This document shows, piece after piece, positions 51,449-64,000 of a stretch of 64,000 nt of DNA. How positions within the stretch are numbered: position 1 is the first letter of the stretch; each line of letters starts with the position of its first letter. This DNA is from Microbispora bryophytorum. GTDB lineage: Bacteria; Actinomycetota; Actinomycetes; Streptosporangiales; Streptosporangiaceae. The translations under genes were made by a program, and so were the position numbers. The notes below the pieces were generated by a model, which was not told the origin of the DNA, did not search any database, and was given only the letters and a program-made list of their open reading frames with translations. Location: NCBI RefSeq assembly GCF_006874465.1, contig NZ_VIRL01000023.1:51273-115272 (forward strand). The letters are read 5' to 3'.

Positions 51449-53104
51449 CTAGAGGCCCAGGGTCTCCTTGCGCAGGTGGGTCTTGAGCACCTTGCCGCCG
51501 GGGTTGCGCGGCAGTTCGGCCTCCCTGAACCAGAACCGCACCGGCACCTTGAACGCCGCGATGCGGCCGCGCAGGAACTCCTGGAGCTCCTCGCCGCCGG
51601 CCTCGGCGCCCTGCCTGAGCCGTACGACCGCGCCGACCTGCTCGCCCATCTCGTCGTCCGGGATGCCGATCACGGCCGCGTCGTCCACCGCGGGATGCTC
51701 GAACAGGGCGGCCTCGACTTCGGCGCAGTAGACGTTCTCGCCGCCCCTGATGACCATGTCCTTGGCGCGGTCGACGATGTAGACGTAGCCGTCCTCGTCG
51801 ATGCGGGCCAGGTCGCCCGTGTACAGCCAGCCGTCCACGAGCGTCTCCGCGGTGGCGTCCGGGCGGTTCCAGTAGCCCATGATCACGATCGGCCCGCGCA
51901 TGCACAGCTCACCGACCTGGCCGCGCGGCAGCTCGGCACCGAGCGGGTCGCAGACCTTGACGTCCACGACGGCGAGCGGCAGCCCGATGCTGTCGGGCTT
52001 GGCCAGGTAGTCCCCGCCGCTGTTGTAGATCGCCAGCGCCGTCGTCTCGGTCATGCCGTATCCGTTGGCGGGCGTGCGGTTGGGGAGCGACTCGGTGATC
52101 CGCTCCAGCAGCTTCGGGGGAGCCGGGGCGCCACCGTACGAGATGGAGCCGAGCGAGGAGATGTCGTGCTTGTCCAGGTCGGCGTGCGACAGCAGCTGCC
52201 AGGCGTTGGTCGGCACGCCGCTCATCACGGTGACCTTCTCGCGCTCGATGAGCTCCAGGGCCCGCTTGGGGTCCCACCTGTACATCAGCACGAGCCCGCC
52301 GCCGCTGAACATCGTGGTCATCAGTACGGCGAAGCAGCCGGTGACGTGGAAGAGGGGCACGGTCAGCAGGGTGATCCTGCGCTTTTCCGCCGCCGCGGCC
52401 ACGTCCCTGCCGGCCATCGCCACCGTCCGCATCATCGCGTACGCGACGGTCATCGGCGCCTGGCCGAGGTTGCGGTGGCTGCCGAGGGCGCCCTTGGACC
52501 TGCCCGTGGTGCCGGAGGTGTAGAAGATCGTGGCGGGGTCGTCGGGGCCGATCTCCACCGCCGGCAGCGTCACGTCGGCGCGGACCTCGCCGAGGACCTC
52601 CGCCCAGTTGGCCCCCTCGCCCCGGGTGACGATCATCGGCAGGCCGCTGCCGGCCATCCGGGCGGCCCGCTCGCCGTCGGCGATCACGACCTTGGCGCCG
52701 GAGTCGCTCAGGCCGTACTCCAGCTCCTGCTCGGTCCACCAGGCGTTGAGCGGCACGGCCACCGCCCCGGCGGCGAGCACCGCGGAGAAGGAGACGATCC
52801 ACTCGGGGTAGTTGCGCATGGCCACGGCGACGCGGTCGCCCTCGCGTACGCCGTAGTCGTCAACCAGGCGGTTGGCGAGCGTCGCGGCCAGCCGGAAGTG
52901 CTCCTCGTACGTGATGCGCTCGTCCTCGTAGACGACGAACACCTTGTCCCCGTGAAACCGGGTGATCTCCAGGAGGGCCCGGAAGGTCGCTGGCGCGTGC
53001 TTCCACGCCCGGATCTTGTGACCGCCGACCTCGACCTCTTCCATCTCGAAGAGCTGCCCCGGCGCCGTGAGCTGGGCCTGGACCTGTTCGTTCGTGATCG
53101 TCAT
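51449..53104 (-). CDS. Acyl-CoA synthetase (AMP-forming)
   Basis: A 551-residue ANL-superfamily ligase. The P-loop is FYTSGTTGRSKGA, followed by SYGGAPAPP, NGYGMTETTA, GWLYTGDLARIDEDGYVYIVDRAKDMVIRGGENVY, and the catalytic lysine region RNPGGKVLK. It activates a carboxylic acid to an acyl-adenylate and then an acyl-CoA; substrate chain cannot be read, though the form resembles medium- or long-chain fatty acid ligases. I start at the ATG at 53104 (after GGGAG). It is transcribed away from argC, and its promoter must share the 192-base gap with the ARG boxes. Confidence 0.92.
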   Translation of the reverse strand: MTITNEQVQAQLTAPGQLFEMEEVEVGGHKIRAWKHAPATFRALLEITRFHGDKVFVVYEDERITYEEHFRLAATLANRLVDDYGVREGDRVAVAMRNYPEWIVSFSAVLAAGAVAVPLNAWWTEQELEYGLSDSGAKVVIADGERAARMAGSGLPMIVTRGEGANWAEVLGEVRADVTLPAVEIGPDDPATIFYTSGTTGRSKGALGSHRNLGQAPMTVAYAMMRTVAMAGRDVAAAAEKRRITLLTVPLFHVTGCFAVLMTTMFSGGGLVLMYRWDPKRALELIEREKVTVMSGVPTNAWQLLSHADLDKHDISSLGSISYGGAPAPPKLLERITESLPNRTPANGYGMTETTALAIYNSGGDYLAKPDSIGLPLAVVDVKVCDPLGAELPRGQVGELCMRGPIVIMGYWNRPDATAETLVDGWLYTGDLARIDEDGYVYIVDRAKDMVIRGGENVYCAEVEAALFEHPAVDDAAVIGIPDDEMGEQVGAVVRLRQGAEAGGEELQEFLRGRIAAFKVPVRFWFREAELPRNPGGKVLKTHLRKETLGL

Positions 53105-53197
53105 GCTGGCGCACTCCCGGATTCGTTCGTTAACCGGAGGTTTCACGATACCGACCGGTAGGTACGTCTGCTAGATGTCCATTCTTCGGAACGCCGC

Positions 53198-54319
<1,122 letters not shown>

Positions 54320-54347
54320 CCAAGATCGTCCCCTGTGAGGAGCACGC

Positions 54348-55502
54348 ATGAGCGTGACCGCACCGCTTGGCTTCCGCGCCGCAGGAATTGTCGCCGGAAT
54401 CAAGAGTGGCGGCGCCCGCGACCTGGCCCTGGTCGTCAACGACGGCCCCTCACGTGCCGCGGCCGGAGTCTTCACCCGCAATCGCTTCAAGGCCGCGCCC
54501 GTCCTGTGGTCGGTTCAGGTCCTCAACGGCGGCCGGGTGAGGGCCGTCGTCCTCAACTCCGGCGGCGCCAACGCCTGCACCGGTCCGCTGGGCTTTCAGG
54601 ACACCCATGCCACCGCCGAGAAGGTGGCGGAGGTCCTGGACGACTCCGCGGCGGAGATCGCGGTCTGCTCCACCGGCCTGATCGGTGAGCGGCTGCCGCT
54701 GGACGCGCTGCTCGGCGGCGTCGGGACCGCGGCCGCCCAGCTCAGCCGCGACGGCGGCCTGGCGGCGGCCGACGCGATCCGGACCACCGACACCGTAAGC
54801 AAGATCTCGTTCCGCCGCGGGGAGAACGGCTACATGGTCGGCGGCATGGCCAAGGGTGCTGGAATGCTCGCGCCCGCGCTCGCCACGATGCTGTGCGTGC
54901 TGACCACCGACGCCGACCTCACGTCGGAGGAACTCGACACGGTGCTGCGCAGGGCGACCTCCGTGACGTTCGACCGGCTCGACACCGACGGCTGCATGTC
55001 GACCAACGACACCGTGCTGCTGCTCGCGAGCGGAGCGTCGGGCGTGCGCCCCGACGTCGCCGAGTTCGAGAAGGTCGTCACCGCTGTGTGCGGGGACCTG
55101 TCCCGGCAGCTTCTGGTCGATGCCGAGGGCGCCTCGAAGGCGATCGCCATCGAGGTCGTCGGCGCGGCGTCGGAGGAGGACGCGGTGGCGGTGGGCCGTT
55201 CGGTCGCCCGCTCGAACCTGCTCAAGTGCGCGATCCACGGTGAGGACCCCAACTGGGGCCGGGTGGTCAGCGCGGTCGGCACCACCGACGCCGTGTTCGA
55301 CGCGGAGCGGGTGAACGTGGCGGTCAACGGCATCTGGATCTGCCGCGGCGGCGCGGCGGGAGACGACCGCGCCAAGGTCGACCTGCGGCCCCGCGACGTG
55401 ACCATCACCATCGACCTGTCCGCCGGCCCGCATTCCGCGACCGTGCACACCACGGACCTCACGGCGGCCTACGTGCACGAGAACTCGGCGTACTCGTCAT
55501 GA
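54348..55502 (+). CDS. argJ: Bifunctional glutamate N-acetyltransferase / ornithine acetyltransferase
   Basis: A 384-residue enzyme that recycles the acetyl group from N-acetylornithine to glutamate. It is cut by itself before T180 in [10 protein letters not shown], the nucleophile. KGAGM and the TNDT and [10 protein letters not shown] blocks are present. ATG at 54348 after GAGGAG. Its stop overlaps argB (ATGA). Confidence 0.96.
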   Translation: MSVTAPLGFRAAGIVAGIKSGGARDLALVVNDGPSRAAAGVFTRNRFKAAPVLWSVQVLNGGRVRAVVLNSGGANACTGPLGFQDTHATAEKVAEVLDDSAAEIAVCSTGLIGERLPLDALLGGVGTAAAQLSRDGGLAAADAIRTTDTVSKISFRRGENGYMVGGMAKGAGMLAPALATMLCVLTTDADLTSEELDTVLRRATSVTFDRLDTDGCMSTNDTVLLLASGASGVRPDVAEFEKVVTAVCGDLSRQLLVDAEGASKAIAIEVVGAASEEDAVAVGRSVARSNLLKCAIHGEDPNWGRVVSAVGTTDAVFDAERVNVAVNGIWICRGGAAGDDRAKVDLRPRDVTITIDLSAGPHSATVHTTDLTAAYVHENSAYSS

Positions 55503-56475
55503 ACGTCAGACGGAACGGCGCCCTGGACAAGGCGCACACCCTGATCGAGGCGCTGCCCTGGCTCGCGCGCTTCCACGGCGCGACCATCGTCATCAAATAC
55601 GGCGGCAACGCGATGACGGAGGAGCACCTGCGGGCCAAGTTCGCGGCCGATGTGGTGTTCCTGCGCTACGCCGGCCTGCGGCCGGTGATCGTGCACGGCG
55701 GCGGCCCGCAGATCCAGTCGCACCTCGATCTGCTCGGGATCGACAGCCACTTCGTGTCCGGGCTGCGGGTGACCACGCCCGAGGCGATGCAGGTCGTCCG
55801 GATGGTCCTGGTCGGCCAGGTCAACCGCGACGTGGTCGGGCTGATCAACGGGCATGGGCCGTTCGCGGTCGGCATGTCCGGCGAGGACGCCCACCTGTTC
55901 ACCGCCGAGCGCAAGCACGTCGTCGTGGACGGCGTCAAGGTCGACATCGGACAGGTCGGGGAGATCGTCCGGGTCGAGGCCGGCGCCGTGCGGGCCCTGC
56001 TGGACGACGGCCGCATCCCGGTGGTGTCGTCCGTGGCCCGGGGCGAGGACGGCGGGATCTACAACGTCAACGCCGACACCGCCGCGGCCGCTCTCGCCGT
56101 GGCGCTCCAGGCGTCGAAGCTCATCGTCCTCACCGACGTCGAAGGGCTGTACGCCGACTGGCAACCTCCTGCCGAAGGCGGGGAATCAGGCTCGGGTGAG
56201 GAGGTCATCAGCCGCATCGGGGCGTCCGAACTCGCCAGGTTGCTGCCCTCGCTGTCCAGTGGCATGGTGCCGAAGATGGAGGCATGCCTGGCGGCCGTGC
56301 GCGGTGGCGTCCCACAGGCCCACGTGCTCGACGGGCGGGTGCCGCACGCGCTGCTGCTGGAGGTCTTCACCGACGAGGGCATCGGGACGATGGTCGAGCC
56401 CGACGACGCCGCCCCGGCGGGGCGAGGCGGGATCGGAGCGACGGCGGACGGCGCCGTGAACGGGGAGGTTGCCAG

Positions 56476-56479
<4 letters not shown>
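55499..56479 (+). CDS. argB: Acetylglutamate kinase
   Basis: A 326-residue amino-acid kinase. [10 protein letters not shown] (phosphate loop), [25 protein letters not shown], and [30 protein letters not shown] are typical; the late [30 protein letters not shown] marks the arginine-sensitive form. A stretch of about ten residues ([17 protein letters not shown]) and a Gly/Ala-rich tail make it longer than usual. Overlaps both neighbours. Confidence 0.96.
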
Positions 56480-59313
<2,834 letters not shown>

Positions 59314-59706
59314 CGTGCCGGGCCCACTCACGGGCGGACTCGGCGCATCGGTGGCCGTCTTCTCCCTTACCGGGAGGACCGGTGCGCAGACCGTGGGAGA
59401 AGGGCCCGCCGGCCGAGGTCGGCAGGAGATCGCCGCACTCGATGGACCACACGGAAATCGCGGCCGCGCGGATACCCGCCAGGCCTGATTCACCCGGTAT
59501 ACGCCCCGGTTCCGGTGCAGGGACCGGGGCGTACGTCGGCTAAGGTCGCGGATTAGTCCCGCAGAAGGATCCGCGTGAAGGATTCGCGTCGAAGGTTCAT
59601 CCGAGAAACCGGATAAGGCGCACGGATCCATATATGACGGCCCCGGGCGGGAACGGCGCGCGGTCATTTTTTTCTGCAGGGACTTGAATATCGGAGGGAG
59701 AAGACG
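59314..59706 (+). other. Gap between argR and argH, no argG
   Basis: No credible gene. A 66-codon frame starting inside argR (59288) lacks a ribosome site and family features. A hairpin with a 10-bp stem (59501-59510 with 59523-59532) may end the argCJBDFR transcript. TAAGGT near 59541 could be the -10 of an argH promoter. In several actinobacteria argG occupies this place; it is absent. Confidence 0.7.
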
Positions 59707-61137
59707 GTGGCGGACAACAAGCCGATGCGGCTCTGGGGTGGCAGGTTCGAGGGGGGACCCGCGGACGCCCTCACGCGCCTGTCGGTGAGCGTGCAGTTCG
59801 ACTGGCGGCTCGCGCCGTACGATCTGCTGGCCTCGCGCGCGCACGCGCGCGTGCTGCACCGCGCCGGGCTGCTCACGCAGGAGGAGCTCGGCCGCATGCT
59901 GGGCGCGCTCGACGACCTCGATCAGGCATGCCGCAAGGGGGAGTTCCGCCCCACCGTGGCCGACGAGGACGTGCACACGGCGCTGGAGCGCGGCCTGCTC
60001 GAACGGCTCGGCTCCCTGGGCGGCAAACTCCGCGCCGGCCGCAGCCGCAATGACCAGATCGCCACCGACCTGCGCCTCTACCTGCGTGACCACGTCCGCG
60101 TGATCGTCTCCCGGCTTGTCGAGCTGGAGACGGCGCTGATCAGCCAGGCCGAGGAGAACGCCGACGTCGCCGCGCCTGGCATGACGCATCTGCAGCACGC
60201 CCAGCCCGTGTCCTTCGGCCACCAGCTTCTGGCCCATGTCCACGCGCTCACCAGGGACGTGCACCGCCTCCGTGACTGGGACACGCGCGCGGCGGTCTCG
60301 CCGCTCGGCTCGGGCGCGCTGGCCGGGTCCTCCCTGCCGCTCGACCCCGCCGCCGTCGCCGCCGAACTCGGGTTCGACGCGCCCGCGCCGAACTCGATGG
60401 ACGCCGTCGCCGACCGCGACTTCGCGGCCGAGTTCCTGTTCTGCGCGGCGCTGATCGGCGTGCACATCTCCCGGCTCGGCGAGGAGATCGTGCTGTGGGC
60501 CTCGCAGGAGTTCCGGTGGATCGAGGTGGACGACGCCTATTCCACCGGCTCGTCGATCATGCCGCAGAAGAAGAACCCCGACGTGGCCGAGCTGGCCAGG
60601 GGCAAGAGCGGCCGGCTGATCGGTGCGCTGATGTCGCTGCTGACGACCCTCAAGGGCCTGCCGCTCACCTACAACCGCGACCTGCAGGAGGACAAGGAGC
60701 CGGTGTTCGACGCGGTCGACACCCTACTCCTGGTGCTCCCCGCCGTGTCGGGCATGATCTCCACGATGCGCGTGAACAAGGCCAAGCTGGAGGCCAGCGC
60801 GCCCGACGGCTTCGCCCTGGCCACCGACCTCGCCGAACTGTTGGTCCGCCGCGGGGTGCCGTTCCGCGAGGCGCACGAGGCGGTCGGCCACCTGGTGGTG
60901 TGGTGCCAGGTGAACGACAAGGACCTCGGTGAGCTCACCGACGACGAGCTGGCCAAGGTATCGCCGCACTTCGCCGTCGACGCCACGGGTGCGAGCGTTC
61001 GCGACGTGCTGAACGTGCACGGCGCGCTGGCCGCCCGCAGCGCCTTCGGCGGCACCGCGCCCGACCGGGTCCGCGACCAGATCGCGAACCTCCGTGAGGT
61101 CGTCGACGGTCAGGCGGCATGGGCGAACGAGAGCTGA
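59707..61137 (+). CDS. argH: Argininosuccinate lyase
   Basis: A 476-residue lyase of the fumarase/aspartase superfamily, last step of arginine synthesis. [20 protein letters not shown], the DEDVHTALE block, [27 protein letters not shown]-like [16 protein letters not shown], and the signature [12 protein letters not shown] are all present. GTG at 59707 after CGGAGGGAG. It overlaps the next gene by 19 bases. Confidence 0.96.
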   Translation: MADNKPMRLWGGRFEGGPADALTRLSVSVQFDWRLAPYDLLASRAHARVLHRAGLLTQEELGRMLGALDDLDQACRKGEFRPTVADEDVHTALERGLLERLGSLGGKLRAGRSRNDQIATDLRLYLRDHVRVIVSRLVELETALISQAEENADVAAPGMTHLQHAQPVSFGHQLLAHVHALTRDVHRLRDWDTRAAVSPLGSGALAGSSLPLDPAAVAAELGFDAPAPNSMDAVADRDFAAEFLFCAALIGVHISRLGEEIVLWASQEFRWIEVDDAYSTGSSIMPQKKNPDVAELARGKSGRLIGALMSLLTTLKGLPLTYNRDLQEDKEPVFDAVDTLLLVLPAVSGMISTMRVNKAKLEASAPDGFALATDLAELLVRRGVPFREAHEAVGHLVVWCQVNDKDLGELTDDELAKVSPHFAVDATGASVRDVLNVHGALAARSAFGGTAPDRVRDQIANLREVVDGQAAWANES

Positions 61138-61802
61138 TCGGGGACGTCGCGGGCGCCCCGCTCGGCCGCGACTTCTTCGACCGCCCTTCCGACGTGGTCG
61201 CGCCCGACCTGCTCGGGCGCGTGGTCGTGCACGGGTCGGTGGCGGTGCGGCTGAGTGAGGTCGAGGCGTACGGCGGGCCGGGGCAGGACCCGGCCTCCCA
61301 CACCTATCGGGGTCGCACTCCGCGTAACTCGGTCATGTTCGGTCCCCCGGGGCACCTCTACGTCTACTTCACGTACGGCATGCACTTCTGCGCCAATCTC
61401 GTGTGCATGCCCGCGGGCAGCGCCTCGGCCGTCCTGTTACGCGCCGGCGAAGTGATCGCGGGTGTGCACACCGCGCGCATCCGGCGCATGCCGCACGCCG
61501 ACGGGCCGGACCTGGAGGGGTTGGTGCGGCGTGTCCCGGATCGCGATCTCGCGCGTGGGCCGGCCAGGCTCACCGTGGCGCTCGGCCTGGTCAGGGACCA
61601 CAACGGAACGGACTGCTGCTCCGGCGGTCCGATCCGGGCGCACGAGGGCCGGCCCGTGCCGTCCAGCCAGATCAGGACAGGTCCTCGCACCGGCGTGTCG
61701 ACGGGGGCCGAGACGCCCTGGAGGTTCTGGATCGACGGCGACCCCACCGTCTCGCCATACCGCGCCCACGTTCCCCGGCGTCGAGGCCGAGCCATGAGCT
61801 GA
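61119..61802 (+). CDS. 3-methyladenine DNA glycosylase (Mpg/AAG type)
   Basis: A 227-residue base-excision repair enzyme. [75 protein letters not shown], with the catalytic Glu in EVEAY, match the AAG family. It removes alkylated purines. It overlaps argH in a different frame, as is common in actinobacteria with the argH-mpg-tyrS order. The C-terminal Arg-rich tail is short. Confidence 0.93.
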   Translation: MGERELIGDVAGAPLGRDFFDRPSDVVAPDLLGRVVVHGSVAVRLSEVEAYGGPGQDPASHTYRGRTPRNSVMFGPPGHLYVYFTYGMHFCANLVCMPAGSASAVLLRAGEVIAGVHTARIRRMPHADGPDLEGLVRRVPDRDLARGPARLTVALGLVRDHNGTDCCSGGPIRAHEGRPVPSSQIRTGPRTGVSTGAETPWRFWIDGDPTVSPYRAHVPRRRGRAMS

Positions 61803-61894
61803 CGCGTAGGTAAGAAGTGGCGATAAGGTTTCGTGATCAGGCAGGCTTGTACGGAAGCCCGTGCATCCACCATCGATAAGCGAAAGCCACGACC

Positions 61895-63199
61895 GTGACC
61901 GCAATTTCAGGCAACCTCGTGCCGACGTCGGAGATGGCTGACATCCTCGACGAGCTCGAGTGGCGCGACGTGCTCGCGCAGACGACCGACATCGACGCGC
62001 TGCGAAAGGCGCTGGCGGACGGTCCGATCACCGTTTATGCGGGCTTCGACCCGACCGCACCCTCTCTGCACGTGGGCAACCTCGCCACGCTGCTGATCCT
62101 GACCCGTTTCCAGCGGGCAGGTCACCGGCCCATCGGCCTGGTCGGAGGCGCCACCGGTTTGATCGGTGACCCGAGCGGCCGCAGCACCGAGCGGGCGCTG
62201 AACTCCAGCGACATAGTCGCCGAATGGGTTTCACGAATTCGGGTGCAGGTCGAGAAGTTCCTGTCCTTCGAGGGGGGACCGACAGCGGCGGCGCTGGTCA
62301 GCAACCTCGACTGGACCGCGAACCTGTCGGCGATCGATTTCCTCCGGGACATCGGCAAGCACTTCCCCGTCAACCGCATGCTGGCGAGGGAGTCGGTCTC
62401 CGCTCGGCTCGCTGGCGAGGGGCTCAGCTACACCGAGTTCAGTTACCAGATCCTGCAGGCCAACGACTACCTCGAGCTGCACCGGCGGCACGGATGCGCG
62501 TTGCAGGTCGGCGGCAGCGACCAGTGGGGCAACATCATCGCGGGCGTCGACCTGATCCGCCGGGTCGACGGAGCGCATGTCCACGCGCTGACCGGCAAGC
62601 TGATCACCAAGGCCGACGGCACGAAGTTCGGCAAGACGGCCGGCGGCGCGGTCTGGCTCGATCCCGCGCTGACCTCGCCGTACGCGTTCTACCAGTACTG
62701 GCTGAACGCCGACGACCGGGACGTGGTGCGCTTTCTCAAGGTCTTCACCTTCCGGACACGCCAGGAGATCGACGAGCTGGAACTAGCCGTGGCCGAGCGG
62801 CCGGCCGCTCGGGAGGCGCAACGCGCCCTGGCCGAGGACCTGACGACTCTGGTCCACGGCCCCGACGAGCTGGCCGGGGTGATCGCGGCTTCGCGCGCGC
62901 TGTTCGGGCAGGGCTCGCTGGCCGAGCTCGACGCCCGTACGCTGGAGTCCGCGCTCGCCGAGGTGCCCAAGGCGGTCCTGCCCGCCCTGGGCGCGCCGTA
63001 CGTCGAGCTGCTCGCGCAGAGCGGCCTGGTCGAGTCGAAGTCCGCAGCGCGCCGGGCGGTCAAGGAGGGCGGCGCGTACCTGAACAACACGAAGATCACC
63101 GACGAGGAGTACGTGCCCTCGGCGGACGACCTGCTGCACGGCCGCTTCCTCGTGCTGCGCAGGGGCAAGAAGACGGTCGGCGGCGTCGAGATCGCCTGA
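61895..63199 (+). CDS. tyrS: Tyrosine--tRNA ligase
   Basis: A 434-residue class I synthetase. The HIGH-equivalent is HVGN in [14 protein letters not shown], and the KMSKS-equivalent is [22 protein letters not shown] and [18 protein letters not shown] form the tyrosine site, and an S4 RNA-binding domain ends the chain ([19 protein letters not shown]). Start is GTG 61895 or ATG 61934; the latter gives the usual [11 protein letters not shown] but its GGAG is too close, so I keep GTG. No T-box is seen in the 92-base leader. Confidence 0.95.
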   Translation: MTAISGNLVPTSEMADILDELEWRDVLAQTTDIDALRKALADGPITVYAGFDPTAPSLHVGNLATLLILTRFQRAGHRPIGLVGGATGLIGDPSGRSTERALNSSDIVAEWVSRIRVQVEKFLSFEGGPTAAALVSNLDWTANLSAIDFLRDIGKHFPVNRMLARESVSARLAGEGLSYTEFSYQILQANDYLELHRRHGCALQVGGSDQWGNIIAGVDLIRRVDGAHVHALTGKLITKADGTKFGKTAGGAVWLDPALTSPYAFYQYWLNADDRDVVRFLKVFTFRTRQEIDELELAVAERPAAREAQRALAEDLTTLVHGPDELAGVIAASRALFGQGSLAELDARTLESALAEVPKAVLPALGAPYVELLAQSGLVESKSAARRAVKEGGAYLNNTKITDEEYVPSADDLLHGRFLVLRRGKKTVGGVEIA

Positions 63200-63309
63200 C
63201 GTCCCCGCGCTGCGCTGACGTCGACTTCGTGATGTTCGGCCCCGTGTTGGCTTGGCACCGTGCCGGCCTGACACCACGCTGGCTTGGCAATCGCTGACTT
63301 GGCACTGGG

Positions 63310-63344
63310 CAGCCGCCCCGGTCCTGGACCGGGGCGGCTGTTTT
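63310..63344 (+). terminator. Intrinsic terminator after tyrS
   Basis: A perfect 14-bp GC-rich stem (63310-63323 with 63327-63340) followed by TTTT. It isolates tyrS from the rRNA promoters. Confidence 0.9.
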
Positions 63345-63448
63345 ATGGCCAAAAGTTGCTGTGACGTAGGTAACAATCGTATGGCGCGGAAGATCGCCTG
63401 CGCCGGAAGTTCCCGTCTGACCTAGGGTTTCGGCCATCTCGGCGTGAT

Positions 63449-63477
63449 TTGACGGCCGGGTCGACGTTGCCTAATGT
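63449..63477 (+). promoter_or_regulatory. rRNA operon promoter P1
   Basis: TTGACG (63449-63454) and TAATGT (63472-63477) are spaced 17 bases, a near-consensus vegetative promoter. A weaker candidate, TTGCTG (63356) with TATGGC (63380) at 18 bases, lies further upstream. Confidence 0.8.
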
Positions 63478-63607
63478 TCTCTTCGCCCCCGGGAGCACGG
63501 GACGCCGAAAGGCGGCCAGGCCCCGGCGGGTAAGCCACTCCGACAGCCATCCAGACGGGGCGTTCGCGTCAAGCCCGGGTCGCTCGTGGCGCGCCAGACT
63601 GAAAGGT

Positions 63608-63636
63608 TTGACGCGAGGCGGGCGAGGGTTTAAGAT
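63608..63636 (+). promoter_or_regulatory. rRNA operon promoter P2
   Basis: TTGACG (63608-63613) and TAAGAT (63631-63636), spacing 17. Same -35 as P1, 159 bases downstream. Tandem promoters are usual for actinobacterial rRNA operons. Confidence 0.85.
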
Positions 63637-63804
63637 GGAGTGGTTGCCCCGAAAGGGGTGGTCGCTCTCACAAGAGCATCAGCCGAGATCGTGTGGCCCT
63701 CCAGGTCCGCGATGTGGCGATCGTCTTAGAGTCGGCCGAACGGAAGTCATCGCCCTGGATCTCGAGACTCCCTGGTGGGTTTCGGGTGATGGTGGTCGCG
63801 TCCG

Positions 63805-63950
63805 TTTCTTGAGAACTCAACAGTGTGCTAAAAGCCAGTGCATGAATCATGCATGACCCCGTCATAGCGGCACTTCGGTGTCGGTGACGGATTCCTTTGA
63901 CGGCATCCTTCCTTAGCCGGGGGGTGTCTGCTGGGGATTACTTTTCAAGC
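63805..63950 (+). ncRNA. 16S rRNA leader with antitermination-like motif
   Basis: TTGAGAACTCAACAGTGTGC (about 63809-63828) is the boxA-like leader motif shared by actinobacterial rRNA operons. A palindrome TGCATGAATCATGCA at 63839-63853 follows; it may belong to a processing stem. Between P2 and this motif I see no gene. Confidence 0.7.
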
Positions 63951-64000
63951 ATTGTTTGGAGAGTTTGATCCTGGCTCAGGACGAACGCTGGCGGCGTGCT
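63951..64000 (+). rRNA. rrs: 16S rRNA, 5' end only
   Basis: GGAGAGTTTGATCCTGGCTC at 63958-63977, then GGACGAACGCTGGCGGCGTGCT, is the conserved 16S beginning. The mature 5' end is estimated at about 63951. The gene runs off the window. Confidence 0.97.

Noticed and set aside
63839..63853. TGCATGAATCATGCA before 16S rRNA as an ARG box
   Set aside because: The spacing is one base too long for the 14-base core and control of rRNA by ArgR has no support.

Overview
The window is high-GC actinobacterial chromosome. Start codons are often GTG, many neighbouring genes overlap by ATGA or GTGA, there is a phosphatidylinositol mannoside gene set, and the arginine operon carries ARG boxes of the Streptomyces type. 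Gene order and protein character fit the Streptosporangiaceae (Nonomuraea, Microbispora, Streptosporangium and relatives). That placement is inference: only about 50 bases of 16S rRNA are present, and no search was run.

Layout. 0.2-3.5 kb: the pgsA-patA-pimA cluster for phosphatidylinositol mannosides plus a LemA-like membrane protein. 3.7-9 kb: a DUF3048 lipoprotein, the vitamin B6 genes pdxS and pdxT split by a MarR gene, a YebC-family protein and an Eis-like acetyltransferase. 9-18 kb: ruvCAB, yajC-secD-secF, apt and the (p)ppGpp enzyme. A symmetric nested inverted repeat at 18101-18375 lies between the converging rsh and DUF349 genes. 18.4-25.5 kb: DUF349 protein, two cyclophilins, a metallo-beta-lactamase-fold hydrolase, hisS and aspS. 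25.7-34.9 kb: DUF2231 protein, rarA, two small membrane proteins, alaS, ruvX, two tandem mltG paralogues and aroE. 35-42.4 kb: infC-rpmI-rplT behind an attenuator-like leader, an rRNA methyltransferase, an orphan histidine kinase, pheS and pheT.

42.4-53.1 kb is accessory in character: tandem repeats, a secreted penicillin-acylase-family enzyme with a discoidin domain, remnants of a metalloprotease-like ORF and a small lipoprotein, two secreted polysaccharide deacetylases sharing a 708-bp nearly identical block, a decayed MFS transporter between them, a SnoaL-like protein and an acyl-CoA synthetase. 53.2-61.1 kb is the arginine regulon (argCJBDFR, then argH, with no argG), followed by a 3-methyladenine DNA glycosylase and tyrS. 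The window ends in tandem rRNA promoters, a conserved rRNA leader and the first bases of 16S rRNA.

Most of the window is housekeeping. The observations I would follow first are the symmetric palindrome at 18.1-18.4 kb, the infC leader with a small ORF ending inside the terminator loop and an AUC start codon for infC, the homogenised deacetylase pair whose only differences are five GGT-to-GGG changes that look like sequencing error, and the in-frame 27-bp repeat array inside argF.
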